A stretch of 64,000 nt of DNA from Gordionus sp. m RMFG-2023 (taxonomy: Eukaryota > Nematomorpha > Gordioida > Chordodea > Parachordodidae): NCBI RefSeq assembly GCF_954871325.1, contig NC_088777.1:34883366-34947365 (forward strand). Reading direction: 5' to 3'. The translations under genes were made by a program, and so were the position numbers. The notes beneath the pieces are model-generated. The model saw nothing but the letters and a program-made list of their open reading frames with translations, made no database searches and had not been told where the DNA came from. Shown here one piece after another: positions 10,621 through 23,470 of this stretch (position 1 is its first letter; each line of letters opens with the position of its first letter).

Positions 10621-12244
10621 TCGATTTTTTTAGTAATGATAATGCCAAGACCTGTATTTTTATCTGAATTTTTATATAAAAAAAACCCGAACACGCCCAT
10701 GAATTATACTTATTTACAAAAAAAATTAATTAAAATTTTGCCGTAGTAAATTCCTATTGTCTGAAAACGTGCATTATCGATTTAAATAGTGGGTTAATTA
10801 TTGCTGATAATATATATTCATAATAAAATTGTTTGAAGCCATTTAAATATTATAATAGTTATCCTGGGAGTGAGATATCCCAAATTCATTTTTTCTTCTT
10901 TCTCTAAAATCGAAAGAGTCCTAGGAATAGATTTCATAACCTATAAAATCATAATATAACCATACAATCTTCATATATAAACGACTTGTCATTATCTGAA
11001 CTGTAATCTGGATTTATCACAAGGTCTAATTTGTGGCCCTCAAATTTGTGGTCATTCTCCTTAATAAGACTATCTATTATTTTTAGAGTTCCATCTTGTT
11101 ATAACGAGTTATTCTTTATAAAATAAATTATACTATTTGAGAAGTATAAATTTACATACTTTGATTAATTCAATATTAATTAGATTAACAATATGGACTG
11201 AAGATTTGACAACGGAAATTTTAAATAAAAATGAAGGAATTTGGTGGTTGATGTGAATTAAAAACTCGGAATTATTTATAAAATTTAAAAAATAAAAGTA
11301 ATTTTATAATACAAAAAATATTTTTTCCCAAATTTAAAAAAAAATTGAAGTAACTTCCGTTACTCAAAAAAAACGCGTTACCCGATCTCTAGACGACGTT
11401 ACTTTACATCAGTATCAATTTAATATAATATACCTGTTGAGGTGCTGACTTAAAATTTTTTTTTTGACACTAAATGCATTGCCTGTTTTTTTTGTCAAGT
11501 GAGATTTTGAAATGATTCAATTATTAGAATTTCCTAAACCTTAATTTAACATTTATATATTTTATCATAGTATACAGAGTAGATGTAACGTCGTTAGTAT
11601 TAAATAATTTTTAGTAAGAGCGTATAATATATCAATAGAATAGGAACTAAATATATGTATGAATAAAACTTGTTAGATTATGGAATTTAATGATATCGTT
11701 ACCGATTGCAAAAACCGAACCATGGAGGCGATTCAAAAGATCAAACCACTACGGTTCGAGAAAACTAGAGGGTTGACTATCACTGATTAGATTTTATTTT
11801 TATCCTTATCTCTGATGACTATTACGTATCTTATATCTAATTTATTTTTCTTCAATAGTTTATCATGTTTTATTATTAATTTATTTTTAGATTTATAAGC
11901 CCTGAGTCTAATATGTCTCTAAAAACTTTTATACAAATATTGTGAGTGAAATGCTACAAGCTTTTGGTGGAGGTAAATGTAGTCTCTATCATTTAATAGC
12001 TACGGTCTCCCCTGCCTATAACAGGAAATCTAACATTTCAAATAGAGCTAAGCAGATAACGCTTCCCATCTTCTAATTAGATAGGGGAAGCGAAGATGTC
12101 ACAACTGCATCACCTCTAAACATCAGATCCTTTTTGTGTGGGTGAGCACATCCTTTGTCTTAACAATTTAAATTGTTTATATATATTTTTTTTAATAAGT
12201 CATCTTGGTATAACGTTTATACTGATTTTTTACCCAAGGATTTA
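10621..12244. other. Mostly unassigned stretch; fragment of the CTGAAAA hAT at 11100-11440
   Basis: About 11100-11340 matches 17791-17990 closely (AATATTAATTAGATTAACAA, GAATTAAAAACTCGG), followed by CGTTAC-rich motifs at 11350-11400. It is a partial copy of the hAT at 17114-18133. The segment 11940-12160 is less AT-rich but has no frame or RNA fold I recognise. Confidence 0.55.
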
Positions 12245-12430
12245 AGTTGTTTTTGAGAGCGTTTTTGACATAGTCGTTGAATGCATATATCACCTACCGT
12301 ATAGATATGGGTTCGAATCTAGCAATGACTGGGTTTTTTTTCTGAAGCCGACTAAATGGATGTGTCCTATAGGATATGATGTATGGAATATAGAAAGCCC
12401 CCACATCATATCCTTAATATATATTGAAAT
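12245..12430 (+). mobile_element. tRNA-derived SINE, copy 2
   Basis: B box GGTTCGAATC at 12310-12319, preceded by a degraded A-box region (CATAGTCGTTGAATGC) and followed by AGCAATGACTGGG. Copy 1 has GGTTATGGGTTCGAACC followed by AGCAATGATC at the same place. The body contains GGATGTGTCCTATAGGATAT. It is more diverged than copy 1. Confidence 0.65.
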
Positions 12431-12755
12431 AAAAATGGATATTATTGCTTTTTAATAAAATGTAGTCGTTGTTTAGTAATTAGCTATGATGGCTACGCTA
12501 TATATCGCTACCCAAAATTTTTATCTTGTAACTTAGTAGCAATTTTTTGCAAAATCGCCATGTTATAAAGGGTTAAATAAATTGTGAGAACCGAAAATCA
12601 GAATGGTCATTGGTTCTATCAAAATACAAAATATATGTTTTTAGGTAGAAGTGGCTTTATTCATTGATATAAAATTATTATGCATTCATTAGTTTAATTT
12701 TGTACCAACAATTCTTTTATAAAGTATAAGTCGGGCCAGGCCGAACAGCAGAAAT

Positions 12756-13136
12756 TAGTGATCTGCATCGGGCCTAATTTTTCAAGCCCGGCCCGGCCTG
12801 AATTTTTTAAAAAGTTTTTCCGGCTCAAACCCAAAATTTTTTAAAAAAAATTTATCGGCCCGGCCCGAATTTAAATATAGAAATTAATTTTTATAATTAC
12901 TCAAAATAAATGATATATGTTATATGGCATCTAGTTTCTATAAATAAAATTAAATATTTTTATTTTACATTAAAAATTCAACATAAAATTTTAAAAAAAT
13001 TTCCAAAGCCCGACCCAGCCCGAATTTTATAAAAAAATATTAGGCCCAGCCCGAACCCGATTTCTTTTAAAAAATCGGCCTGAATCTCGTTCGGGCCAGG
13101 CTGGGTACAGGCCGGGCCTACTTTTGCAGATCTCTA
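12756..13136. mobile_element. Non-autonomous hAT MITE, GGCCC-rich (copy 2), perfect TSD
   Basis: Ends TAGTGATCTGCA / TGCAGATCTCTA, flanked by perfect 8-bp duplications GCAGAAAT (12748-12755 and 13137-13144). Both subterminal regions are packed with GGCCCGGCC-type repeats. At 381 bp it has no coding capacity and would be mobilised by a related autonomous hAT, such as the one at 45380-47216, whose subterminal repeats look alike. Confidence 0.93.
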
Positions 13137-13144
13137 GCAGAAAT

Positions 13145-14957
13145 ACGAATAAATGAACATATGCAACTTTGAACAATCACTCAACTATATCATGTTTTGT
13201 GGCTCAGAGCGTAGCCACCAATCATAACATAAATTTTGACAGTCTGAGATTATTATCCCAGAATAATTATTTTAAACTAATAAGGGAATCTTTTGAATAA
13301 AAACCTAATAAATCTAACAAAGATGGGTTATCATTTACCAACTACATGGAACGCTCTAAGTAACTATTTTAATTATTAATATTGTTAATATATAAAAATT
13401 TGTAATTTGTCTAAATAATTTTTTGAAATTTTTACTTATGATGGGTCACAGATTTTAGTACATTTATATTCTTTTATTAATAAAATTAGCCAATTTAATT
13501 TTATACATGGAATTTCATAAAATATATAAATATATTCTATTTTATGTATTTTATAAACCAATAATTAAAAAATCGTTATATTATTTTGAAAATTTCAAAA
13601 AGGATGAGGTATGCAAAATCGCGAGAGTCTATAAAATGAGGAAAATAGTGAGATCTAACAACCTTGTATTTAATTTATCTTCTAAAATAATAATATTTTA
13701 TTCTAAAGAAAACCTATTAATGTAAAAAAATTTCCTATCACCATTTAATATCTTAGTATGTTCGTATATCCTGCATAATTTATGTAAATAATATCCATTA
13801 AATTTTACTTAATATCCATTATCGATAAAATCCCTGTCCCACAATGGTTAATTATATTCCGCCCCAGCTTTTCTTGCAAAAAAATCGAATTCAATCGTAT
13901 AAATATATTTTTATTAGTACACAATACACATTCATTTAAAATGTTCCTATAACCCCCCCCCCCCCCCCCCTACTCCCCTACTCCCCACTCTCTTTTACAT
14001 ATTTATGGTGACATTTATTTATTTTACGATTAAACATTTGTAAAATTGGCATAAGATTTATTATATGCACGAATAAGTGTATGCTAAATGTTCATGCTAT
14101 ACTCTGCACGAACTTGTTCAATCCGGCTGAACTGGGGACGGCTAGACCGAGACAAACATTCTCTCGAACTGGGTGGGGGGGGCTTGATTTTAATTTTTTT
14201 TATTCTGGTCGGATTCATACAAAATTTTCTGGGATTCGTACCTAGACAAACTTTTAAACTATTTTGTTTACTAATATTCTTTATAAATATTTTTTTTAAG
14301 GAAAATATCATTTAAAAAAATTTTTTTTTACCAGATCTTATGTTTTTTTTTTGCTTTCCTTTAAAATTATCCCTTTTCCTCTAAATATTTTTCTTATAAA
14401 TTTCCCCCCCCCCCTCTTTTTAAAATAGAAATTTGAATCGAGTTATAGTCTTTGATATTAAATAAGTTATAAAAAAAATTCGTAATTGGGCCGAACCTAA
14501 AATTGTACCCGATGCAGGATCTAGCATCTACTGGAAATACTTATAATTTTATAGGTAAGTAAGTCTATTACGAAAATCATTAAATTGATTATTTGTGTTT
14601 GATATTTTAATTAGATATAAAATTATTCTGATAAAAAGAAAGAAAATAGACTACTGTTATAAAATCTAACATGTTTTCATAAATTTGTCCCTCCAATACG
14701 ATTTCTAGATTATGAATTACATAAACATTTTTTAGGTATGATTGCTAAATTTCATAGGCTATAATCAGTTTTTAAATTGTTTTAATTTAAGTTTGATTAG
14801 TTATAATATCTAATTCTGGTGATTGCTTTCTCATAAGATGGTATGATTAAATCAATTTTTTGAATAAAAACATTTTATTTTTATTTTTTTATATTTTGCA
14901 GGTATACGCTTAATTATTGCTAAACTAAATTTTACTATTATAAATAATTTTATTTAA
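13145..14957. other. Non-coding stretch with poly-C runs
   Basis: Eighteen consecutive C lie at 13953-13970, and another C run is at about 14402-14413. The overlapping 75-residue frames on both strands at 14084-14315 arise from a GC-richer patch and match nothing I know. The 13507-13725 frame is AT-biased. No gene supported. Confidence 0.5.
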
Positions 14958-15175
14958 TGTTGTGATGATTTAATGAAACATATTGACGATTAAATTAAAA
15001 CTCATCTATATAAAATTATTTTCTTTGCAAAAATAATTAAAATAACAAAAGGAGTACTAATAAAAAAATTTTCAATAATGCTTTTTCTTTATTTTAATCA
15101 TTTTTGCAAAGAAAATAATTTTATATGGATGAGTTATAATTTAATCGTCAATATATTTCATTAAAACATCACAAC
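14958..15175. mobile_element. Hairpin MITE (arms about 95 bp)
   Basis: Nearly the whole element is an inverted repeat. It starts TGTTGTGATGATTTAATG and ends CATTAAAACATCACAACA, with TTTCTTTGCAAAAAT / TTTTTGCAAAGAAAATAA near the centre. It would fold into one long stem. It lies directly beside the hAT at 15189; the 8-bp target of that insertion starts at 15181. No coding capacity. Confidence 0.85.
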
Positions 15176-15423
15176 ACTGTAATATACTCAGAGTTGTTAA
15201 CGCTCCTTTTTAAAAGTTAAAAAGTTGCTAGCTCCCGCTCCTACCTTCTCAAAAGGAGCTAGCTCCCACTCCACTACTAAATTTTTAAAAGGAGCTAGCT
15301 CCCGCTCCAAGTAATGAAGTGCCACTCTAAAGTCGCTCCTTTGATTTTCATTTTTTTTAGTAAGTACACGAAACAAAATCATATTTTTTTACAAAAAAGA
15401 TTTATTTATATTAAATGACATAT

Positions 15424-15549
15424 CAAAATATTTATAATCTTTTATTAGCTTTTAAAAGTAATAAATTTTCTAAATTTGAATCTAACAAGCATCCACGCCC
15501 CTCCCCTAAAACTTGTTTAGCAACACTAAACAGGCGCTCAACAGGAGCA
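15424..15549 (-). pseudogene. hAT transposase C-terminal dimerisation remnant (element A1)
   Basis: Reverse-strand reading gives APVERLFSVAKQVLGEGRGC, then LLDSNLENLLLLKANKRL and a stop. This is the hAT C-terminal dimerisation motif (..ERxFS....L....R..L...N...LL.LK). Upstream parts on the same strand (about 15890-15980) keep KQIPDAKIATSS-like sequence but are frameshifted. The MITE at 15555 interrupts the gene right before this segment. Confidence 0.75.
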
Positions 15550-15554
15550 GCTAT

Positions 15555-15777
15555 TAGTGTTGTTAAACGGCTCGATTTGAGCCGATTTTTAAAAACGGCT
15601 AACTCAATATTTTATCCAAAATAATATTACGCAAGTCTGAAGATTTTGCTCATAGATGGCACAAAGGTCTAGACATCAATTAGCGAAATTTAGAGGTTTA
15701 GGTAATATTTTTCTAGCTAAAATATGGATTTAGCCGTTTTTAAAAATCGGCTCAAAATGAGCCGTTTAACAACACTA
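15555..15777. mobile_element. TIR MITE family D, copy 1 (inside hAT A1)
   Basis: Ends TAGTGTTGTTAAACGGCTC and GAGCCGTTTAACAACACTA, then GCCGATTTTTAAAAACGGCT and its complement. At 223 bp it has no coding capacity. It sits in the transposase of hAT A1. The sister hAT copy at 56325-57296 lacks it, so it inserted after the two copies separated. No clear target duplication. Confidence 0.85.
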
Positions 15778-16546
15778 CGTGGTATTGTATTTTATTAAAA
15801 TATTTTTTAATTCAGAAATATCAGAAATTGTAATTTTGATATCATTATTTTAAAAATATTTGTCCAATATATTATCTTCCTGATAATCAATTTCATGGAA
15901 TCCAAAAATCTTCCAAATCATTGTAGGGTTCCCGTGAACTAGTAGCTATTTTTGCATCAGGAATTTGTTTTCTTAAAACAATTAATTAATTTGTATTTTA
16001 GTTCCAAATTTTGTGCATTTTTTATCTATTCCCAATTTATTTTGAATGCAGGATGGATAATAGCCGCAATGATATTTTCATGATTTTAAACATTTGAAAA
16101 TCTGCCATAAAGTTATTTAAATAGATAATTAGTTTTTTTTTCGATTTCTTCTTCTATGATGTCTGGATCCATGATATCAAAAACTATTTATCATATATTT
16201 ATAAAATGAATATTAATATTACCTACAAGATTTTCCAAGAAATTTTCAATATAAAAAGAAAGAAAAACTTGATGCTTATTATTTTAACTCATTAGATAAA
16301 AAACCAATATATTATGGGCTCAACATTTAATATTGCATAAATTTAAATAAAATAAAATTTCACTTTTATTAATTTTAATTAACAAATAAATAGATTTATT
16401 AATATATAAAAATACATTAAATTTAAAAGAGCGGTGGATCGGTGCTCCTCCAGTTCAGCCTTAAAAGGAGCTAGTTCCCACTCCCGCTCCTGATTTTTGG
16501 TGTTTTTGAAAAAGGAGCGGCGCTCCTTAACAACTCTGAATATACT

Positions 16547-17113
16547 CATCTAAAAATAATTTAAAGAGATGTAAACATAGACTTGAGGAAACCAACTTTT
16601 GAACCAATTTAACCTGGTTCATAGAGGTTTTTAAAGTTATATATATTATATAAGTGGACCCATAATTTTATAATATTTTTTACGTAATATAAAATATTTT
16701 CTGATGCTTAAACACGTAGGAATATCAGAACAGGACATTATTTTATAATTCTAATTTTAAATCTAACTTTATTAATGAACATAAACTGCAAATTAATATA
16801 AATAAAATTTGAAAATCATTTTCAAAAAAATTTGAGCAAAAATCTTTTTTGTAATTATATCTTTTGTAATTATCATGCATATAAAATTTCTCAAGATGAA
16901 ATTAAAAATAAATTCAAAGATTTTTGCTCAAAAATTTTTGAATTTTTTTTCTTCTAAATTATAAATAAAAAGTTTAAAGATGTGTATGATTAGGTTATTA
17001 TAAAAAGACTCAAAACATTGGGGTAATTTAAATTATTCCAGATAATATCATGACCCCTATAATATTTTTTTTTATATTAGATCACATATAAAAATTTATA
17101 ATATGATATTTAC
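16547..17113. other. Unassigned AT-rich stretch
   Basis: No gene or element boundary is recognised. A loose inverted similarity (CAAAAATCTTTTTTGTAATT versus ATTTTTGCTCAAAAATTTTT) lies around 16820-16950. Confidence 0.4.
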
Positions 17114-18133
17114 TAGTGCTGAAAACATTACTTCAAAAAAGAAACGCCTTACTCGTTACGCTTGAAAAAAGGAACGCGTTACTCACTATTCAATAAAGTA
17201 ACGTTTTACTCGTTACCTAAAAAATACTAAATATTATATATATTCTTTTTATTTATTTTTTTTCAGCTGTAGATAATAAAAATTATACATAGTATATTAT
17301 AAGATAAGATCTCTTTGTAATAAATTTATAATTATATTCAACAATTAATTTAAAAATTTTGATCAGTTAAACTAGAGCGTTTAGTGCTCAACACAGCTTT
17401 TGCTATGCTAAGCACACAACAGCCGTGAAGGATAGGATAATTTGTATTATATTTAATAAATAAAATTTTTAATCGGGTAAATTTATTTTATCTTTATTTT
17501 TAAAAAGACTTGCTAGATCATACTTCACAGATTCTTATCCAATTTTTTTTATCTTTATCAGAAGTTAATTTGGTATGTGCGTTATTTAAATAAACCAAGT
17601 CTAATTTTTGTTTGTAATTGTCAAGATATTTTCTCAAGGTTGAAATATTTGAATTAAGACACAATCTACACATACAAAATGTAGAAGTACCCTTTTTTAT
17701 TGGTGTAAAAAAAGTTTCATACTGGGGCCAGGGCAGAGTTAAATCTTCATCTAAGGAAATAGTAACTATTTGATATATATATTCTTTTTAAAATAAATTA
17801 TAACATTAGAGAATATAAATTAACATACCTTGATTGATTCAATATTAATTAGATTAACAATCTTGATTGTATGAAATTCACCAACAGATATGTAATAAAT
17901 AAAATAACAATTAAAAACTTTGGTGTTGATCTGAATTAAAAACTCGGCTAAATTATTTATAAAATTTAAAAAAATATAATAATAATAAAATAAAAACTAT
18001 TTTTTTTACCTTCTGCCTTATCGTTACCCAAAAAAATGCACGTTCCATTTTGAAACAAGTAACGAATGGGACCCCTTTGTTCAAAAATGTAACGTAATTA
18101 GTAAAAGTTATAATCGACGACTTTTCAGCATTA
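17114..18133 (-). mobile_element. hAT transposon (TAGTGCTGAAAA ends), 6/8 TSD
   Basis: Ends TAGTGCTGAAAA / TTTTCAGCATTA, flanked by ATATTTAC and AAATTTAT (6 of 8 match). Both subterminal regions repeat GTTACTCG/CGTTAC-type motifs. On the - strand about 17640-17760, FFTPIKKGTSTFCMCRLC and STLRKYL resemble a BED-type zinc finger. A partial copy lies at about 11100-11440. Confidence 0.75.
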
Positions 18134-18196
18134 AAATTTATTGATGTTGTTAAAATAACTAGTTTTACACCGACAAAATAATTTAGTAGTTTTAGT

Positions 18197-19808
18197 TAGG
18201 GATGTAAATTTCCCGGGAAACTATAATTGAGGGAAATTTCCTTGGAAATTTTGGTAAAAAACGTGAATTTTTTTTAAAAAATTATTTTAGAGGTCAATAT
18301 TGATTTTTTTTCATGTTTTATTAAAAATATTGACTATTAATATATTAGCAAGTATGATATAATTTCAATTATTTAATTTTTTATCTTCGTTTGTATTCCA
18401 GATGTCTAAAATCGGCAATTTGTCATTTATCTCCATCTAAATCTAGGTATTCAGAAAATCGGTTTATAACATCTAATCCTTTATCAACTTCATTATCTTT
18501 AAAATTATCCGCAATATCTTGGGTCAAGTATATGAGCATAGTAATATGTCCTGGCAAAAAAAATTCCGGGTTTTTTATAAATTATTTGATCTCTGTAATT
18601 TTGTTCCGAAGAGATTTCCCTGATATGAATAAATGCTTGAAGACATCAGATAAGTTTTATTTGTGTAGAAATGACTTTATAGAATTGTATAGATGAGTAA
18701 GATCATTTAAAAAACTTGATTATTAAAAAGATTAAGTCTCTTATATAAAAATATGGAGTATTGCCGCCAAATATTTTTATTTTTTTAACAGACTATTAAT
18801 TATCATAAAAAAATTTTTTTTTCATTTTTCATGGGGGGGGGGGACTGTCTAAAGAGTTGCATAGACTAGGCAACTTTAAGGAAACAATCTTATTTTTATC
18901 TTTAAATAGTTGTTTTTCCTTTAATATGTAAAAGAATATAGAATTTTACATATTTTATAATAATTTGGGCTTTTGCTACTAAAATTTTAATTGATAATAT
19001 TTTATTTGCTTAATACTTTAAAAGCAAATTATGTCCATGAGATGCAGACACAATGCATTCGATAATTGAATACATTTCCCACAAGTATCCAGGCTTTCTT
19101 CACTACATGCATTATCCTTTATAATTATGATGTTAATTTTTGTGTTTCCCATTTCTTTAATTTAATAAATTTACTAGATATAATATATATACTCACATTT
19201 GCATATTGGTCCTTGTTTAAATTAATTTATAAAAAATAGAACTTGGGTATTTCTATAATATAATTTATATTACATTCTACTCTTATATTTGTCCATCATC
19301 ATTAATAAGTGTTAAATTTATATTTTTATCTTGGTTACTATATTTTTAATCCTTTCATATTCACTATTTAACAAATTTTTAATGAGTAAATATCTTGAAA
19401 TCATTTTAAATGATGTTTTTTAAAGATTGAAATAATTTCTTCCAAATATACGTTGCATTATAGAAAATGAACAATATTATTAGTTTAATTTTAATTAGAA
19501 GAGGAAGTTGGCCTACCCTATATATATTTAACCTTTTCCTTATTCTTATATTAATTATTATTAAAAATTTTAAATAAATTTCAGTCAATAAAAAAATTTC
19601 CATCCGATGAACATTACTAGAGTTGAGTTATTATTATATTTTCGAAAATGAATATATATACAAAAACAAAACACAATTATGATACATGAACCAAGAGGAA
19701 CAATTCTAAAATATGATGTAAATCCTGATTATTTGATCAAATAAACATAAAATAAAATTTGGGAAACTTTAGAGTAAATTTCGAAATTTCCCCATTGCTA
19801 CATCACTA
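18197..19808 (-). mobile_element. hAT transposon E (TAGGGATGTA ends), perfect TSD
   Basis: Ends TAGGGATGTA / TACATCACTA, with 8-bp duplications GTTTTAGT at 18189-18196 and 19809-19816. The subterminal parts are rich in AAATTTCC/GGAAA motifs. - strand remnants near 18397-18560 read AHILDPRYCG and VINRFSEYLDLDGDK, typical of the hAT transposase core before the dimerisation domain. The + strand frame at 18391 is its shadow. A G run lies at about 18833-18842. Confidence 0.92.
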
Positions 19809-19816
19809 GTTTTAGT

Positions 19817-20989
19817 TAAAAAGGTATACTATACGAATAATCCATATATTTTAATTTTCTATTGGTGCTAACTTATTTGCAATTTATAACTCTTTATAGA
19901 TGATGATCAATGTAAAATAAATTGAATCCTACTAGTCCTTATGATTAAATATAAATCGATTGGAATTTATCCCCCTAAAGATGTTTAATCAGTTTATTTA
20001 AACTATAATGATCCGTCTAAAGTTAATTTAATCTTATAGACATGTACGAGAATTGCTGGAATTTAATTTGCTTTAAATCAAGACAGACAAACACAGGTAG
20101 ATACATACAACCTTCACTTGAATATTGAAATTATTTTTATTCCCATTTCGCATATATATATAAAGATAACCAGAAAAAATAAGAAAAATTAAATAATACA
20201 TTTGCTACCCACAATAATATATTTGCTACTCACTTAATAAGCCCCATTAAGTTTTATTATACGTAATTTGTTTGATCATATGTTATATACCAAACCTATC
20301 AATTTTCATTATCGATTATGAAAAAAAATTTAGCATAAAAAATGATGTTTCAAATTTGATTTTAATTTCAAAATGAATAATAAAACAAATAGGCTAAAAA
20401 AAGTATAAAACCATATGAGCAATTATGCTATAATTTAAAGCACGAATCCCTTACCATATATAATAAGCTCACACATGTCGGCGCAGTCCTATCTGAAATC
20501 CTGATTTTCGGGCCTGGCAATAAGATTTTCCGGAAGTTCATAAAGAAATTTTAAGTTTAGAATCAGGAAATTTATTCTTTTTCCTTCATAAAATATTATT
20601 ATGTTTGGGACAACTTCTACAAAATTATCTTAACATTGGGCAACTAAAAATAAAATATAAGATTTTTATAAAAATTGAATCTTTTATAAAAAATTTTTAT
20701 TTAGTTGATTTTCGTTCTTAGCGACGATAAACTTTAAGAACCCAAGAAGAAACTTGGTTCCGATTTTTTTAGGTTCTACCCGGTTCGGTTCCTTAGTTTC
20801 TTATCTCTGATTTTAATGATACCCAAGTATTTCAAACCATATTAGAATTATATTTTTTTCTAAAATCGAACTTAATATCTTGTAATAACCCCCCCCCCCC
20901 CCCCAACTTCCCTCATTTTCATCTTGAAATTACATCAGTAAATAATATTTTTGGAAAAATGCCTGTATTTTAGAATTGTATTAAGTGTA
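19817..20989. other. Unassigned AT-rich stretch with a poly-C run
   Basis: No gene. A run of 16 C is at 20889-20904, and a GC-richer patch at 20470-20520 (CATGTCGGCGCAGTCC, GGGCCTGGC) may be a transposon end. Confidence 0.4.
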
Positions 20990-21549
20990 GACCTGTGCGC
21001 CGATGTCTCAATCAACGGCAGCGGTTTTTAAATTTTTTATCGGCGTTCGGCGGCGCGCCGATTTTGCCGCCGCCTACTAAATTTTCGGCGGCGGCGTAAT
21101 ATTGATTTTAAAATTTTTTTAATGAATAAAATTTCTAAATCAATATATTTTTTAATGAATTTAATAAATTAATGTATTACATTTTTTATAATTTATATAG
21201 GCGATCTTTTCTAACACATTGCTAACATAGTTTAATTGATTTTAAATTATTTTCTGTCTCACTCCTATTTAAATTTATGTATTTTCTCATTCTCAGAAAT
21301 AGACTAAGGAATTGTATTTTTACTCAATCAGAGTCATATCAACAACACATATAAGAAATATTTTATTGATTTTTATTATAATTAAAATAAATTTGGAATG
21401 CAGGCAAAATATGAAGTATGAAATATAATAAGTCAGAATTCAGATTTAGCAAAATTATAATTGTCATGAATAAACAATTTTATCAAGATTTGTGGGACAT
21501 AAAGAACTCCTTTTAGCATTGTGTATTAATCCAGCAATGGGAAAAATTC

Positions 21550-22956
21550 GCTGGGTGTACTGGTTGCAGGTACGCAAAGAACCTTCCTAGCTAAATTAGC
21601 AAGCGGAAGTTCCAGTCGCTTTTTCTTCCAAAAAGCAATGCATCCTCTTCTGGAATAATATTTTGGCTGAGCAAAATATGGCATTCTTGTTGAAGTAATC
21701 GTTAATAGGAAGGGAATGTTTTCGAGCTAATTTCGCAATATAAGAGCATGATGTACCATCCTCGACTTGAATTTCACGCTGAGCATTTCTATCATGCTCT
21801 AAAAGTTTTAAATGTCATATTAGAAATTGCAATGATGTCGTAGAATTTAAATTTAAATATTGTGAAATAATATTGAGATTTTGAAATCTTAGATCAAGTA
21901 GAGTTGCTAATATCTAATGTTTAGAATATAATTTTATTAATAAAAATATAAAATAACTTGAAGTTCAGTGATCGAAACCTATGGTCAAGCTTTTTTTTTA
22001 TATTTTCTTTTAAGCATATTATATCTGAGAAATCAGATTTATTGATTTGTATATGACCTTCTATTTCACTGCGAAATAATAACCCTAAGTTTATTGTAGA
22101 TCCTTTTTGGGAGGAAAGAAATTCCACCGACTCTCGGAATGGATTTAATACTGCGTAAAGCTCATCTATCATATCCTATTCATTATTAAAGAGTTATAAA
22201 GATTGTTTTCCTATTTTATTTAGAATATTATTTATAGGAATTTTGTTTACACTGCGAACACTTTCTAGCATAATTAATATGCTATGCCAGCGGGTAGAGC
22301 AATTTAATTTTAAAGTTTTTGCATTAATTGGATTGGTTGGTGCAATGCCATTTCTATTATCCGATTCATCAGACATATCAAAATGGTCATCAAGGTATGG
22401 ATCAGAATCATCAATATCCAAGATATTACCTGTCTCATAAATTGACTGCAGACATTTACCATGTTCAGCCTCAATTTCACATTCCAAATCAGCTACTCGA
22501 TATCTGAGGGCTGAAATAATTTCTCTAATTTTTTTAATGAGAATATCAATCTTGGTAACTTTTTTTATGCCATCAACTAACCAAATTATGAATTCCATGC
22601 CCTAAGCATAAATGATGCTCATAATCCCCTAATCTGACGCTTCTTTTGACATTGGCCCCAGCATCAGTTACCATTTGTATTACTCTTCAATACTATCAAT
22701 CTCAGATAATATTGTTTCCCCAGTATGCTTTTGAGTCACATTTCTAGTTGAGGGTAAAATATTTTAAATCAAAATTTTCATCTAAATGATGAAGACTAAA
22801 TGTGATATAATTTGGACGCTTGAAATGATCGGTCCACAAATCAAAAGTGATAGAACAAAATTTTGGTCCAGAGTCAATCAAATTTAAAACATGCGCCTTT
22901 ATAGATAAATAAACATCGTCTAGTGCACCCCAACTAATAGTTGTCCTATTTGGCAA
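21550..22956 (-). pseudogene. hAT transposase remnant (element F)
   Basis: Read from right to left. 22956-22744 encodes FCSITFDLWTDHFKRPNYIT and FSLHHLDENF, the conserved hAT core strand with its catalytic-region Asp. 22598-22194 includes LDIDDSDPYLDDHFD and KLNCSTRWHSILIMLESV, the hAT ..TRW.S...ML... motif. 22172-21921 has MIDELYAVLNPFRE, matching the hAT ..L.PF...T block. About 21690-21550 reads ALLFWKKKRLELPLANLARK followed by VLCVPATSTPSE, the start of the dimerisation domain. The segments lie in different frames with stops between them, so the gene is dead. Confidence 0.88.
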
Positions 22957-23156
22957 TTCTGGTGACGAGGAACCAATTATTTATATTTCTAATTTTTGAA
23001 CAATTTATTTTTTAATAATCATTTTATATAAATTTTAAACCTTTAGAAAGTCTGTCCTTCCTTTATTGTTTATAGAATCAAATAGCATTAAATCTAAGCA
23101 GAGATCAAAACCTAATTTCGCCTTATTAGATTTCATATTTATTTTAAACATTAATA

Positions 23157-23470
23157 AGATATTTAAAAACATTAAAATAGTTAGGGCTGGAATGAAACAA
23201 ATTATAAATTAGATATAGTTTTAACTTTCAAAATAAAGCTTTACATAATTAATTTAATAAATTGTATATTAATTTTATATTTTAAAAGATATTTAAAAAC
23301 AAAATAATTAGAGCTGGAATGAAACAAATTATAATTTGATTTAGTTTTATTTTAACTTTCTAAAATAAAGTTTTAAAAAATTTTATATTAAATAATACTT
23401 TAAAAAGATATTTAAAAAACATCAAAATAATAAGGGCTGGAATGAAACAAATTATAAATTAGATTTAATG
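23157..23470. repeat. Tandem repeat, three units of about 118-131 bp
   Basis: Each unit starts AGATATTTAAAAAC and contains AGGGCTGGAATGAAACAAAT or a close variant. It lies inside the right part of hAT F, so it is an internal amplification of that element. Confidence 0.85.

Larger units (their letters stand above)
15189..16538 (-). mobile_element. hAT transposon A1 (GGAGCTAGCTCC family), perfect TSD
   Basis: Ends CAGAGTTGTTAACGCTCC and GGCGCTCCTTAACAACTCTG, with 8-bp duplications AATATACT on both sides. Subterminal AAAGGAGCTAGCTCC(C)GCTCC palindromes are repeated at both ends. It carries transposase remnants on the - strand and a later MITE (15555-15777). A sister copy of the same family is at 56325-57296 in opposite orientation. 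Confidence 0.95.

Noticed and set aside
14084-14315. Overlapping 75-codon frames on both strands
   Set aside because: Mirror frames over one GC-richer patch beside homopolymers; neither resembles a protein.
18391-18696. 101-codon + strand frame
   Set aside because: Shadow of hAT transposase remnants that read on the opposite strand (AHILDPRY).
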